Assembly (NCBI RefSeq): GCF_000153105.1
Contig: NZ_CH672376.1
Location: 611,092-675,091 of the forward strand
DNA from: Blastopirellula marina DSM 3645
Lineage (GTDB): Bacteria; Planctomycetota; Planctomycetia; Pirellulales; Pirellulaceae
Direction of reading: 5' to 3'
DNA length: 64,000 bases
Positions 9,675 to 18,588 of this stretch are shown here, in pieces. The position numbers were made by a program, and so were the translations under genes. Below the pieces are notes generated by a model, which was not told the DNA's origin, did no database searches, and saw only the letters and a list, made by a program, of their open reading frames with translations. The stretch's first letter is position 1. Every line of letters starts with the position of its first letter.

Positions 9675-10756
9675 TGCGTGAGACCTGACGCAAAAGAAAA
9701 CGCTTTCGCATTTTTGAGATACTCGATTTCCTGCGAGGATACGCCGAGCGTCTCCTGGACCCATGCATCGTCAAACACGGTGTCGAGATAACGAGTTCCC
9801 GAGTCATGCAAAATTGCCACGCACCGTTTTCCGGCCAGCTCATCCTGCATGAATCGAACGGTCTCTAGTACGCCGCCGGACGAGCCGCCGACGAGCAGCG
9901 CTTCTCGTTCTGCTGCGCGACGACATCCCACAACGCAGTCGACATCCTTCACACGGACAATTTGGCTGAATGACTGGCCGCGCGCCAACTTGGGTTCGCG
10001 GCCGGCGCCCAGTCCAGGGATCTTCCGCTCCCCAGAAGTTCCCCCAAACAGCACGCTACCCATAGCGTCGACGGCGACGACTTTGACATCTCGTCCGCGT
10101 GATTGAAGATAGTTGCGGCACCCCTGGGCGGTTCCTGTGCTACTAGTCGCAACGAAGAGGTAGTCGAATTCACCCTTCAGAAGCTCGTCGATTTCTCGAA
10201 TCGTACCCTGTTCGTGCGCGATCGGATTTTGCGGATTCGCGTATTGATTCGGCCAGTAGCTCTGCGGAATTTCTTCCAGCAAGCGACAAACGCGAGCTAG
10301 CCTGGCCGCCAGGAAGTCGCCGTTGACGCGCTTTGTAACCAATTCGATCTCGGCTCCCAGTGCGCGCATGATCGCGACGTTTTGGGGTTGAGCATTAGGG
10401 TCAACCACGCAGATGAATCGCAGACCGTGATAGCGACACGCCTGAGCGAGACCAATCCCCATATTGCCGGAAGAGGATTCAATGATCGTTGCGTTGGAGC
10501 TAATCTCACCCTCCTTGATCGCTGCTTCCAGCATTTGCCTGGCCGGGCGATCCTTGGCGCTTCCGCCCGGATTTTGCGATTCAAGTTTCGCGTAGAGGGT
10601 GACATCTTGTCGATCGAGGTAACGTCGAAATCGGACCAGCGATGTCCTTCCAATCGCTTGCAGGATTCCATCGGCGACCTCTGTCGACTTTTGAGAAGTG
10701 ATACTGGAGTAAGCGGTTTCGCCTATCCGCCGCGTCAAGTTTCTGAGCGCGTTCAT
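9671..10756 (-). CDS. SbnA-like PLP-dependent synthase (cysteine synthase superfamily)
   Basis: About 361 residues from MNALRNL, fold-type II PLP enzyme. The PLP Lys lies in NPGGSAKDRPA (the S-x-K-D-R pattern), the substrate loop is ESSSGNMG, and the phosphate cup is SSTGTAQG; GGSSGG near the C-terminus is also conserved. The pattern matches SbnA, which joins O-phosphoserine and glutamate to make N-(2-amino-2-carboxyethyl)-glutamate, the precursor of 2,3-diaminopropionate, more than ordinary CysK. It is the first gene of a four-gene operon with coupled starts. Upstream in-frame ATG codons at 10786 and 10792 are alternative starts; AAGAGG lies about 14 bases before the chosen ATG. Confidence 0.8.
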   Translation of the reverse strand: MNALRNLTRRIGETAYSSITSQKSTEVADGILQAIGRTSLVRFRRYLDRQDVTLYAKLESQNPGGSAKDRPARQMLEAAIKEGEISSNATIIESSSGNMGIGLAQACRYHGLRFICVVDPNAQPQNVAIMRALGAEIELVTKRVNGDFLAARLARVCRLLEEIPQSYWPNQYANPQNPIAHEQGTIREIDELLKGEFDYLFVATSSTGTAQGCRNYLQSRGRDVKVVAVDAMGSVLFGGTSGERKIPGLGAGREPKLARGQSFSQIVRVKDVDCVVGCRRAAEREALLVGGSSGGVLETVRFMQDELAGKRCVAILHDSGTRYLDTVFDDAWVQETLGVSSQEIEYLKNAKAFSFASGLTQ

Positions 10757-11802
10757 GGGCTGCCGATGACCTCTTCGATAATTCATTTGCATCGAGTTTC
10801 CGCACGACTTTTGGGCGTGCGAAAAGACCCGAAGCACACAGCGTTTCGGAACCACCTAGGTGCGAAGCTGGGGCCTTGTAAAGCAATCGCCGTGCCATGA
10901 CGACGAGGAAGCGGGAACTCGCACTTATGATTCTCTCGTCGCCGTGCGCCCTACGGCGAATACGAAAAAAGAGGGAGGACGTGAGCTCTGCGAATGGGGC
11001 GTTCTGATCCCATTCCTTTGTCCCTCCGTTACCGGTTAACGAGACTTCCGAGATTCTGGTCGGAGTGAAGCCAATTCGGTCGCCAATCATGCATGCCAGC
11101 CGACAGGGCGTCGGCGACTGGGGAGACATCGAAGCGAGAACCCGCCTTACAGCTCCGCCCCCTCGGCTGATGAAGACAACCTCGTGACATCTTGGTTTGC
11201 TTCTGTAAACCCAAAGAGAAAGGCCGCTTACGATTTCTCGCAAACGGCCCCAAAGTGGAGGCGGCGGGAATCGGTCGACTTGACCGCACCCGATCTCCAT
11301 AACCTCTTTTTTCAAAGCAACTTATGACGATGACCCGCATCAAAAAAAATTCTTATCGGACACTTTATAGTCCCCTTCGGAACGCTCCAAATTTTTGCGG
11401 CGCTCGCAGCGCAGGGCGACATTGGCCGGTCATCCAATTTAAGAATGCAACGAGAATTGGTTCCCTGCATCATTACTGATATCGGTTTTCACTTCTTCGT
11501 GAATAGGCAACAAAACCCTCTTGGCTTGTTCAGCTGGCGATTCGGCCCTCACCACGGCGGATCCTAGTAGCCCCAGATCGGAAAATCCCGTTGTGTTTCG
11601 CAAGTGGTTGGCTTGGCTGTTTGGTTGATCAGGTCTTGCTTGAGCATCCTCAAGTCGGATAGTCCAATAGACCTGAGATGCCAAAGCGTCGTTGCCTGCA
11701 AGTTCCTTGAGGTCTCGGTCAAAAAGCAGCTCACCAACAGCTGCCGAATAACTAGCACCCGGGAGGCCCCAATGCCGGAGTCAAGCAAAGAAGTCGTCCT
11801 GA
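10757..11802. other. Intergenic region of about 1 kb, no gene seen
   Basis: No convincing gene on either strand. The 5' part must hold the promoter of the SbnA-like operon. A CGCCGT...ACGGCG hairpin sits near 10938-10960, and a GGCCG...CGGCC hairpin near 11222-11252, but neither has a T-run in a direction that would make it a clear terminator. Open frames of 80-250 codons here (for example 10581-11315 on the minus strand) have composition unlike the real genes and overlap the start of the synthase gene. Confidence 0.45.
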
Positions 11803-12114
11803 GACAGCATCCGCGCCGCCAACCTGGGGCAAGCGATCCCCATCTGGGAACACGCGTTGAAAGTCCGCGGGTACGTCGACGCAGTACGCGACGAGGCGAT
11901 CCGGCGGTGCGGCACGATTGACGAAGCCAGCGAGGTAGGTCGATGGTTGCAATGGGCCGAGACCTACCTGGGGACCATTGATCCTTTGGCAGAGGAACGC
12001 AGCCTGCAGGCATACTCGCTAACCGATGAAGAAATCGAAGCGCTGCGGACGGAATGCGAAGCGGATTGGTGCGACTACTCTGAGACGTTTTCTCAATCCG
12101 AGTGGCGTATCTAG
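11803..12114 (+). pseudogene. C-terminal remnant of a planctomycete-type hypothetical protein
   Basis: An open frame without an ATG start runs from just after a stop at 11800-11802 to 12114. Its product contains IPIWEHALKVRGYVDAV, then EVGRWLQWAETYL and IDPLAEE, ending in an acidic tail. The even, protein-like character (amphipathic helices with Trp at regular spacing) suggests the C-terminus of a longer protein whose front part has been lost. A TTG at 11857 could start an 85-residue version. It lies downstream of nothing on its strand and next to a helicase relic, so decay of an inserted element is the likely explanation. Confidence 0.5.
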
Positions 12115-12209
12115 CCTGCCATCACTCAAATACCCACCGGTCGCCTCAGGCACCCTTTGTCCAGAATCCCTCATCCGATCGGTACTTGAAGGGCGAGAGA
12201 TCGGCCAAG

Positions 12210-12560
12210 TTAACTCTTCCCGACCAATGCTTTGCAGCGTTGCTCGTCCCCAACCAAACACAGTCTTGACTTGGCGCGACTGAGAATCACGTAAAGCAGT
12301 TCCACATCATTGTCCAAGTCAAATTCATCTGCGCCCCAGATGTAGATGTAGGTCGCCTCAAGGCCTTTGAATCGCATGACTGTTTCGATGCATACTTTGT
12401 CGCGGTGGCCCATTTCTTTTCTGGACCACTCGACGCCATTCGGCAATGACTTGGACTCAAGCAGTGATATGCCCCTCCGCGCCTTGGATGGGCATGAGAA
12501 CACAAATATCCCCCGCTTCAACTCCTGGCTTGGCAAGCAAATCTATTGGGTGTGAATGCA
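12210..12560 (-). pseudogene. UvrD/RecB-type helicase C-terminal remnant (frameshifted)
   Basis: The frame ending at 12210 encodes IETVMRFKGLEATYIYIWG and LLYVILSRAKSRLCLVG, which correspond to motifs V and VI of superfamily 1 helicases of the UvrD/RecB type. Just upstream, in another frame, DLLAKPGVEAGDICVLMPIQG gives the preceding helicase segment, then meets a stop. The two pieces join only with a frameshift near 12470, so this is the broken tail of a helicase gene; the ATPase domain is absent. It follows the reverse-transcriptase gene and its terminator on the same strand and may be part of the same former element. Confidence 0.7.
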
Positions 12561-12626
12561 GTCTCGTTGCTTGCTTCGCTCTCGTTTCCTAAGCGACACC
12601 CGGCAAAGCTGGAATGCCCTGAAAGC

Positions 12627-12665
12627 TAAAAAAAGAACCCGCCCCAGCAAGTTGCTGAGACGGGT
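12627..12665 (-). terminator. Rho-independent terminator after the reverse transcriptase gene
   Basis: Read on the minus strand, an ACCCG...CGGGT stem enclosing a second AGCAA/TTGCT pairing is followed by TTCTTTTTTT. It lies about 60 bases after the stop of the reverse transcriptase gene and should end that transcript. The helicase remnant beyond it would be outside the operon. Confidence 0.7.
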
Positions 12666-12725
12666 ATTGCCTAGGTTTACCAGGCAGTGGTACTGGACGG
12701 CGGAGCCTCCAGTAAGAAATGGCCT

Positions 12726-14012
12726 CTATAGCTCATTCCCCTGCTGTAATCGCTGCCAGACCCGTTCCTTAAGGCCTATCCAACGAATCCGTGCCTTATC
12801 AGCCCAGTCTTCCAGCTGCGAATATGTTCCGATTTCTCGGAAGCCCGTATCTGCAGCTATCTGACGAACCTGCCTAAGGCTCTGGAGTGCTTCACCGCTC
12901 TCAAAGACAGAACCAAGCGATTCAATCCATCCTTGGATCACTCTCCTCGCAACTACAGTTGGCTTGGGTTCTTCATGAACTCTTTCCAGGCGTAAAGCAA
13001 GTTTATGGTACGACTCCCTGCTTATCGAAAACTCGATGCGTGAACCGTTCCATCCGAGTAACAATCCCAATATGGGTATTCTGGTTCCCTGACGGAGAAG
13101 GTTCTGAGGGGAATTTCCGATCCCCTTCAACTCGAATTGAGCCTCTTGAAGCAAGCAACGTGCCCTGGAGAGTGCTTGATTGCCTTCGGCAGCGCTTCGG
13201 GACAGGTAGAAGATATTATCAGCGTACCTGTACCAAAACGTGTTGTCCGGAACTGCGACGGAAAGTGGCAGGTCCAGACAATAGTGCAATCTCAGATTGA
13301 GGGTCGGAGGACTCAGGGAGTCTCCCTGATCCAAGCCTATGGTCCGAGATTGCTGATCCCCTCGAATTATCACTCCAATCAATTGGAGTAATTGAGGGTC
13401 AGCGACATGCCGCGAGTAGTCCTCGACGGCGTGTTCAACTAGTACGGAAGGGAACGCATTTCGGATGTCATCCTGCGTGATGAAAGTACACCCGCAGACT
13501 TCTGCGCGATAAGTGATTTCCGCGAGCATCTCTGGAATACTTCTCCCGGGTCGAAACCCGGTACACCCATCTAGTAGATGTCGATCAATTTGTTGGATTG
13601 TTTCCTTTGCCACCGCCGTCGACAAGATACGTTCCACCGCACATCGAATGCTCAGGTAGCGATAGCCACCACTATCTTTTGGAATACGATGAATGCGTGC
13701 GGGGCGAGGACGCCAAACTCCGCGCTCGATTTGATCCACAATACGTTCCGCGATATCACCAAATTCGGTGACGCTGATGTCACGCAAGCGAAGTCCGTCG
13801 ATCCCCGCCCCCTGACCGGCAGAGAACTGCCGCTCCTTAAAGACTCGAACGAGATTCCGGCGATTGACGATGGCATCACGCGTGTAATCCAGCACCGTAC
13901 TTCTGGGCCGCGATTGAGGCCTTCGATAACTCAAATCGTAGAAAAAGGCCCCCCCAAACCCATGGACTTCAAAGCAATATGGAGTTAGGGCATCCGCCGT
14001 TGAAAGAGTCAT
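12726..14012 (-). CDS. Group II-like reverse transcriptase with YADN active-site box
   Basis: A 428-residue reverse transcriptase starting at MTLSTAD; its ATG overlaps the stop of the helicase-like gene by four bases. Visible blocks in order: GAGIDGLRL (RT1), RPARIHRIPKDSGGYRYLSI (RT2), TGFRPGRSI (RT3), ITQDDIRNAFPSV with the first catalytic Asp (RT4), GLDQGDSLSP, WYRYADNIFYL (RT5) and ILGLLLG (RT7), then a short thumb-like C-terminus ending in RRVIQGWIESLG. There is no maturase X/D domain or endonuclease. The RT5 box is YADN instead of YADD: the second Asp is Asn, codon AAT at 13215-13217. The gene is otherwise intact, so loss of function is not certain. Closest overall look: group II-like RTs without an intron. 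Confidence 0.85.
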   Translation of the reverse strand: MTLSTADALTPYCFEVHGFGGAFFYDLSYRRPQSRPRSTVLDYTRDAIVNRRNLVRVFKERQFSAGQGAGIDGLRLRDISVTEFGDIAERIVDQIERGVWRPRPARIHRIPKDSGGYRYLSIRCAVERILSTAVAKETIQQIDRHLLDGCTGFRPGRSIPEMLAEITYRAEVCGCTFITQDDIRNAFPSVLVEHAVEDYSRHVADPQLLQLIGVIIRGDQQSRTIGLDQGDSLSPPTLNLRLHYCLDLPLSVAVPDNTFWYRYADNIFYLSRSAAEGNQALSRARCLLQEAQFELKGIGNSPQNLLRQGTRIPILGLLLGWNGSRIEFSISRESYHKLALRLERVHEEPKPTVVARRVIQGWIESLGSVFESGEALQSLRQVRQIAADTGFREIGTYSQLEDWADKARIRWIGLKERVWQRLQQGNEL

Positions 14013-15505
14013 ACAAATACCTCTTGATTGCGTCTCTCGAGGAATGCCTGAAAGGCCGCCTGCACGGGACACTCCGCGCCGTCAATCCAGCCAGCATCTA
14101 GGCATGCCTTTTGTCGCGCATGGCTCCACCGTCGGAGCTGGGAATGATGCCTATCCTTAACATCGATTACATAAAGGCTTCGAGGCGAATGACGAGCAGT
14201 AGTAAGCTGCGAAGAGGGTATGGGAGGAAGTCCGGGCCCGCCTCCAGCCCAAAGGATCGCATCAAACGTTCCCGGCTGAATGTTCGCAAGACCTCCCGGG
14301 GTGGCGAGCAGCGTTTGCCCATCAACCCAACGCTGGGTCCCTCGTACCATCAATCGCTGCTTCTCCGCGGGAAGACCGGTGAGATCGACCGAGGCACTAA
14401 CTCGGATAGGCCATGATTCAATCGTTGTGGCCAGTTGAGCTAGGTGCTCGATCGAATCCGTCAGCAGAGCGACTCGATGCTGCGCGTTGCAGCACAATCC
14501 AATGTTGGTAGCATTCAGGTATCTGGAGACCTTCTCTCCGTTACCTTCCGCAAGACCGCAGGCAAGGCTTGTCAGCATTTGATTGCGATCGTTATTGTAC
14601 CAAATCCCATTCCGCTTGGCCTGATAAGCCGTTTGCGCCGCCGTATCTGAAAATCTCTTTCGGATGAATGCCGTTCTCACATCAACTGGCCGGCGACCAT
14701 GCATGGGGACAATCGCTTGGCGAAATCCGAAGGTAGATGCGAGCAAATCTGATTGTCGCTGCATTCGATTCGCGTCATGGTCAAGTAGGCCAAAAAGACG
14801 ACCGCAGACGTCAGGTATCGTCAGGAGCATTTGCCCGTTCTCTGAGATGGTCTCTAGGGCATCGTAGGCGATAATGACATCGCGCTTTTCAAATTCTACT
14901 TCACGAGCTTGTAGCGCCCGAAAAAGACCGATCGAACACCGGCCGGCTCCTGAGGCCCCCCGTCGCTCGTTCACTTTTTGAGCATCAATTCCCCATCCTT
15001 TAAGCTTGGCTTGAACCTTGTCAGCTTGTTGGTTCGTTGCGACCATGATGGCGAAGGTCGAACTGGGAAAAGCTCTAGTCAGTTCGGCAATAATCTGCTC
15101 ACGACCGACGCGCCGGCCAAGATAGATAAGTCCTGAATCATGATCATGTACTAGCTCATGCACATGGGAACTTGGCGGCCAGGAGACGAAAGATGCGACT
15201 TGCGCGGGCATTGGCAGTCGATTTCTCGGCCGCGTCATTAACCGGCGCTGAACCGTCAAGTTGTGCTCATGAGCAAGGTATTCGATCAGCTCGATTAAGC
15301 CCCGGTTCGCACGGCGTGGACTTGGTGAAAGCAACGATTCTCGAAGCTTGACAGCGGCGACAGTCCCATCCGATTTCGCGATCGTTGTCAACCGCTCCGT
15401 CCACAGCCATTCCTCAAAAATGGTAGCATCCGAATCGAACGACATGTACTGGCCATAGTCTTCCAAGTAATAAGTTGGATGGTTGATGGTTTGGGAGGTG
15501 CTCAT
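14009..15505 (-). CDS. Helicase-like protein without a P-loop, partner of the reverse transcriptase
   Basis: A 498-residue protein from MSTSQTI (an alternative ATG lies nine codons upstream at 15532). The middle resembles the core of a superfamily 2 helicase: a strand/helix pair TFAIMVATNQQADKV in the place of motif Ia, RDVIIAYDALETI where a DEAD-type box would sit, VALLTDSIEHLAQL at the start of the second domain, FDAILWAGGGPGLPP, and LYVIDVKDRHHSQLRRWSHA near the end. No GxxxxGK[ST] motif exists anywhere, so ATP hydrolysis of the usual kind is unlikely. The stop overlaps the start of the reverse transcriptase by four bases. Probably a binding or scaffold protein derived from a helicase; function unknown. 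Confidence 0.6.
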   Translation of the reverse strand: MSTSQTINHPTYYLEDYGQYMSFDSDATIFEEWLWTERLTTIAKSDGTVAAVKLRESLLSPSPRRANRGLIELIEYLAHEHNLTVQRRLMTRPRNRLPMPAQVASFVSWPPSSHVHELVHDHDSGLIYLGRRVGREQIIAELTRAFPSSTFAIMVATNQQADKVQAKLKGWGIDAQKVNERRGASGAGRCSIGLFRALQAREVEFEKRDVIIAYDALETISENGQMLLTIPDVCGRLFGLLDHDANRMQRQSDLLASTFGFRQAIVPMHGRRPVDVRTAFIRKRFSDTAAQTAYQAKRNGIWYNNDRNQMLTSLACGLAEGNGEKVSRYLNATNIGLCCNAQHRVALLTDSIEHLAQLATTIESWPIRVSASVDLTGLPAEKQRLMVRGTQRWVDGQTLLATPGGLANIQPGTFDAILWAGGGPGLPPIPSSQLTTARHSPRSLYVIDVKDRHHSQLRRWSHARQKACLDAGWIDGAECPVQAAFQAFLERRNQEVFV

Positions 15506-15956
15506 GATTATCTCGTGTAAGTCAAACTGCAAAATGGACTCAACATACGATCATTGCCGGACAGGTTGCCCAGCTTACGAATGCCAACTTGGCGAAACCC
15601 AGGCTGCTGATGGATTGCTGGCGTAGGACTCGCTTTCCGTCGCGCCATTGACAGAACGACTCCGCCGCGTCTTCGAGTCTCGCCTCCCTTGAACCTGCCG
15701 CAACTTGCAGACTTTCGTATTGAGCATCGAGAGTTATTGCGTTTGGAAACACGTACGAATTGGATAGCACGTGGATTCATTTGCGACAGCTTCTCGTGTT
15801 CTTCGGAATTTGGTTTCTAACTACCGTCTCAGCTTGGTGTAATTTGCCCGATTGGATTTTGTCGAGACCGAATCATCCGTAAAAGCTAGACAAGTCACGC
15901 GCACATTGTGACAATAGCAATGTCGCTGTCAAAAGTTTCTGGAGAAGTTACCGAAA
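15506..15956. other. Divergent intergenic region between RT operon and MerR-like gene
   Basis: About 450 bases separate the two divergent transcripts. A 76-codon frame on the minus strand (15540-15770) has moderately protein-like composition but no recognisable domain and no clear ribosome site, so it is not called. The region also holds one copy of a 19-base repeat (15808-15826) that recurs at 22846-22864. It is the natural place to look for a small RNA associated with the reverse transcriptase; no strong stem was identified by eye. Confidence 0.4.
15808..15826 (+). repeat. 19-base direct repeat, copy 1
   Basis: The 19 bases atttggtttctaactaccg occur here and again at 22846-22864, in the same orientation. 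Similarity continues a few bases to the left with one indel (cttcgga/cttgg). The second copy lies inside the coding sequence of the 96-residue protein; read in the same phase here it encodes VVRNQI, and a short frame around it ends at a stop after 13 more residues. It could be a scrap of a duplicate of that gene or a recombination site. Confidence 0.6.
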
Positions 15957-16718
15957 ATGCCGGAAGTTACCTCGAAGGAAATCATGTTTGCCACCGGCAT
16001 CACCAATGGCGTAACGCTGACACGTTGGTACCAAATGGAGTTAATTCCGGAACCAACCATTCGAACCCACCCTTCAGGAAAAGGAAAGATCGCATACTGG
16101 CCCGAGTGGGTACTTGATCGCTGTCTGCGGATCAAACAATTCCGAGCGAAGGGATTTCAACTCGACGCGATAAAAGACATTTTGGGCACCGACTGGGAGA
16201 TGGAGCCTCAGAAGTACAAGCGCCCTTATGTCTTTGCCGAGGATCAATATCGAAGAGAGCTGTACGAAGCCTTGGCGGGCATGAAGGGGGACATTGAGGC
16301 AATTCTTAGTAATTGGACTCAAGGAACGAAGCGTTCAGGCTCGCAGCCACCAATTTCGGATATCTCAGCGGAAATCGTTGAACACGCGATTAAGCTCGCG
16401 GAAGGAGGCTTTAATCCAATCTTGATCATCAGCAAAGACGCTATTGAGTTAACTACCGATTTTGTCCTGGCGGAGTACCTTGCGAATCATCGCGAAATAA
16501 ACAGTGCCGTGATCGCCATTCCGCTGGCCGAAGAACTTCGGAAATATTTCCGGATGACTCGTCGGATTCCTGATATTCCTTCGACACTACCGGTAAATCA
16601 AGTCACGATCGCGACAGACGAAATAACGGAAGTGCGCGAATTTGTAACAGTCGACGACTGGTCCTTCGAGATCACTGCGAAAAAGCAATCGTCCAAGGGG
16701 CGTCGAAAACGGAAGTGA
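15957..16718 (+). CDS. MerR-like DNA-binding protein
   Basis: A 253-residue protein whose first 75 residues resemble a winged MerR-type HTH: SKEIMFATGITNGVTLTRWYQ as the helix-turn-helix, GKIAYWPEWVLDRCLRIKQF as the wing and following helix, and GFQLDAIKDIL as the usual third helix. The remainder contains a repeated alpha/beta pattern (two long strands near residues 150-190) and ends in a basic tail, KKQSSKGRRKRK, possibly for nucleic-acid contact. GGAGAAG lies about ten bases before the ATG. It is transcribed divergently from the RT operon and may control it. Not a standard metal or redox sensor: no Cys pair is visible. Confidence 0.65.
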   Translation: MPEVTSKEIMFATGITNGVTLTRWYQMELIPEPTIRTHPSGKGKIAYWPEWVLDRCLRIKQFRAKGFQLDAIKDILGTDWEMEPQKYKRPYVFAEDQYRRELYEALAGMKGDIEAILSNWTQGTKRSGSQPPISDISAEIVEHAIKLAEGGFNPILIISKDAIELTTDFVLAEYLANHREINSAVIAIPLAEELRKYFRMTRRIPDIPSTLPVNQVTIATDEITEVREFVTVDDWSFEITAKKQSSKGRRKRK

Positions 16719-16909
16719 GCGCCATTAAGTGGCAATCCATCCGGACAGGGCAGGCCGAACAGTCCGCAGATAGTTAACCAACGCTGGCTGGCGTAATTGA
16801 TGAAGTCCGTGCTAGAGAACTTCGCAATCAGATCGCACCAACCAAGTACACGCAAATCGAAATACATCGAAATCTTCCCAATTCATGATTGAATTCAAGG
16901 CGACTAACT

Positions 16910-17755
16910 ATGAATATGGACCATTCACCGCCCGTCCACCAAACGACCCCATGGGTCACACCCGATTCACAATGGCTACGGGCAATGAACATTGTGGAAC
17001 GCGGGGGATATGCCACCGTCAAGCGAGATGGTGAACTGGTCCAGCGAACAGTGAGATACGTTCGCCAATTGAATCGCCTTACAACTGCTCGTGGAATGCA
17101 TCGGGTGGTTAAGGAAAATCCTGACCTTTATTTGGCCCTGAAACTACTTCAGGAACAATCGAACCGAGTTTTGGAACTCAAGGCTCGTATGCTCGCCGGC
17201 CAAACGGATCAGGCCATCGCTCGGGCGATTGGCTTTCCCGTCCATGGCGTCGCAACCTTCGCGGCCTTGTACTTCGATGTAAGGGCACGACTCAAAGCTA
17301 CTTCGTGGATTCGCTGGGTCGCAATTGGTGTCGATCCCGCGCAGGCAAACAGCCCTGAGACTCTATTCCTTCTTCATGCGTGGAAGCGCGGTCCGATGGT
17401 CATTGAGCCTTGGCTCGATTACTTGGGATACGAACAGGAGTCATACAACCTAGGGTCGGTTATTGGTCGCCAACGAGCATGGATTGCCCATCTGATTGAT
17501 GTTGCGCAACTCCCAGCCACCAGCAATATCTCGAAATCCCTGTGGAAAGCGAGCTATTTCACGCTAGGAAATCCTCCAAAAGCTGTTGAATCGACCTCCA
17601 TTCGGGACACTGTTTCTCGAAATCGGGCCACGATCCTTGCGGAATATGCCTGGAAGAAGCCCAAAATGGACCAAGTTGCCGAGGTCGGACGAAGGAACCA
17701 GGCCCCAATAAATGCCAAACCCTTCACTATGGGAAGACTAGTGAAGACTGGGTAG
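16910..17755 (+). CDS. Unknown protein with HTH-like segment
   Basis: A 281-residue protein; the ATG at 16910 is chosen over the TTG at 16889 because AAGGCG lies about ten bases before it. Around residues 90-125 the sequence MLAGQTDQAIARAIGF followed by VATFAALYFDVRARL looks like a sigma-region-4 or terminase-small-subunit type helix-turn-helix. After it come helical segments with conserved Trp. The C-terminus is basic. I recall similar proteins in planctomycete accessory regions but cannot name a family. It lies 191 bases after the MerR-like gene and probably belongs to the same transcript as the next gene. Confidence 0.6.
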   Translation: MNMDHSPPVHQTTPWVTPDSQWLRAMNIVERGGYATVKRDGELVQRTVRYVRQLNRLTTARGMHRVVKENPDLYLALKLLQEQSNRVLELKARMLAGQTDQAIARAIGFPVHGVATFAALYFDVRARLKATSWIRWVAIGVDPAQANSPETLFLLHAWKRGPMVIEPWLDYLGYEQESYNLGSVIGRQRAWIAHLIDVAQLPATSNISKSLWKASYFTLGNPPKAVESTSIRDTVSRNRATILAEYAWKKPKMDQVAEVGRRNQAPINAKPFTMGRLVKTG

Positions 17756-17808
17756 TGTAATTTCGAGCTCTTCCCAGTAACAGCGTCACGCGGCCGCGCG
17801 AAGACGCA

Positions 17809-18564
17809 ATGTGGAACATGACGATGCCCAGATCCAACTACGTCTACCGATCAACGCGCGTTGGCTCGGGGGTCGAACGCACTTACCTCGGCACACTTGC
17901 CGATCCGGCCGTCCGAGCCGTGGAAAGAACCTCACAGTTGGTACGAGCTTCCCGCCAGGCGGAGCGAGAAGCAGTGACTTCGGCCTTAGGCATTATCGAT
18001 GCAGTGGATCGCGTTCTAGCGACAATCCACAGCGAAGCCAATCGGACAATCAGAAACCTCCGAAAGCGGTGGAAGCGTGCAAAAGAGTCGCCTATCCCGA
18101 GACCCAAGATGAAACCCCAAAACTTGACTTATGAAGAGTACACCGACCTAGTGGACGATGCCTCCCATGGCGACCAGCAAGCCCTTGATCAACTGCGTCA
18201 GCATTTACGGGGCAAGCCGGAGTTGTGCCATTTGTTAGGCGACCTAAATCGGCACGTCCAACAGCATCTGATCGATCTCGCGGCGGATGGATTGACGGAT
18301 GTCCGGGAATCTATCGCCATTCGCCTCGCCGACACACAAGCCCAGCTATTGAAAGAAGGGGATTCGCTGCTGGAACAACTACTCGTCGATCAAGTTCTGA
18401 GCACCATGCTTGATGCCGCATGTTGTCAGCTGGGGGCATCGCAAGCATATGAGCAGGAATCGATCCGACGCCGCTGGGAGAATCGACTTGCGCGTGCTCA
18501 ACAGCGGCACCAGACAGCGATTGCTTCACTGATCGAGTTGAGAAAGATGCTAGAGCCGCAGTGA
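17809..18564 (+). CDS. Unknown helical protein
   Basis: A 251-residue, mostly alpha-helical protein. It begins with a short Ser/Arg/Thr-rich part, has a basic segment (RNLRKRWKRAK near residue 85), a middle QALDQLRQHLRGKPELCHLLGDL region that resembles a TPR-like or four-helix piece, and long amphipathic helices to the end, ending KMLEPQ. No domain is recognised. It starts 53 bases after the HTH-like gene and is followed by a hairpin at 18605-18631 whose T-run serves the opposite strand. Confidence 0.6.
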   Translation: MWNMTMPRSNYVYRSTRVGSGVERTYLGTLADPAVRAVERTSQLVRASRQAEREAVTSALGIIDAVDRVLATIHSEANRTIRNLRKRWKRAKESPIPRPKMKPQNLTYEEYTDLVDDASHGDQQALDQLRQHLRGKPELCHLLGDLNRHVQQHLIDLAADGLTDVRESIAIRLADTQAQLLKEGDSLLEQLLVDQVLSTMLDAACCQLGASQAYEQESIRRRWENRLARAQQRHQTAIASLIELRKMLEPQ

Positions 18565-18588
18565 GGTCCGGAAATAGCACTCAATAGC

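Noticed and set aside
10581-11315. A 244-codon minus-strand frame
   Set aside because: It overlaps the start of the SbnA-like gene in another phase, is Arg/Ser/Cys-rich without structure, and has no recognisable segment.
12726-15505. Retron, diversity-generating retroelement or CRISPR-linked RT
   Set aside because: There is no msr/msd-like stem region, no template/variable repeat pair, and no cas gene or CRISPR array; the RT blocks look group II-like instead.
15508-15780. Two overlapping minus-strand frames of 76 and 90 codons upstream of the helicase-like gene
   Set aside because: No domain, poor start context; more likely leader sequence. Kept as a note in the intergenic entry.
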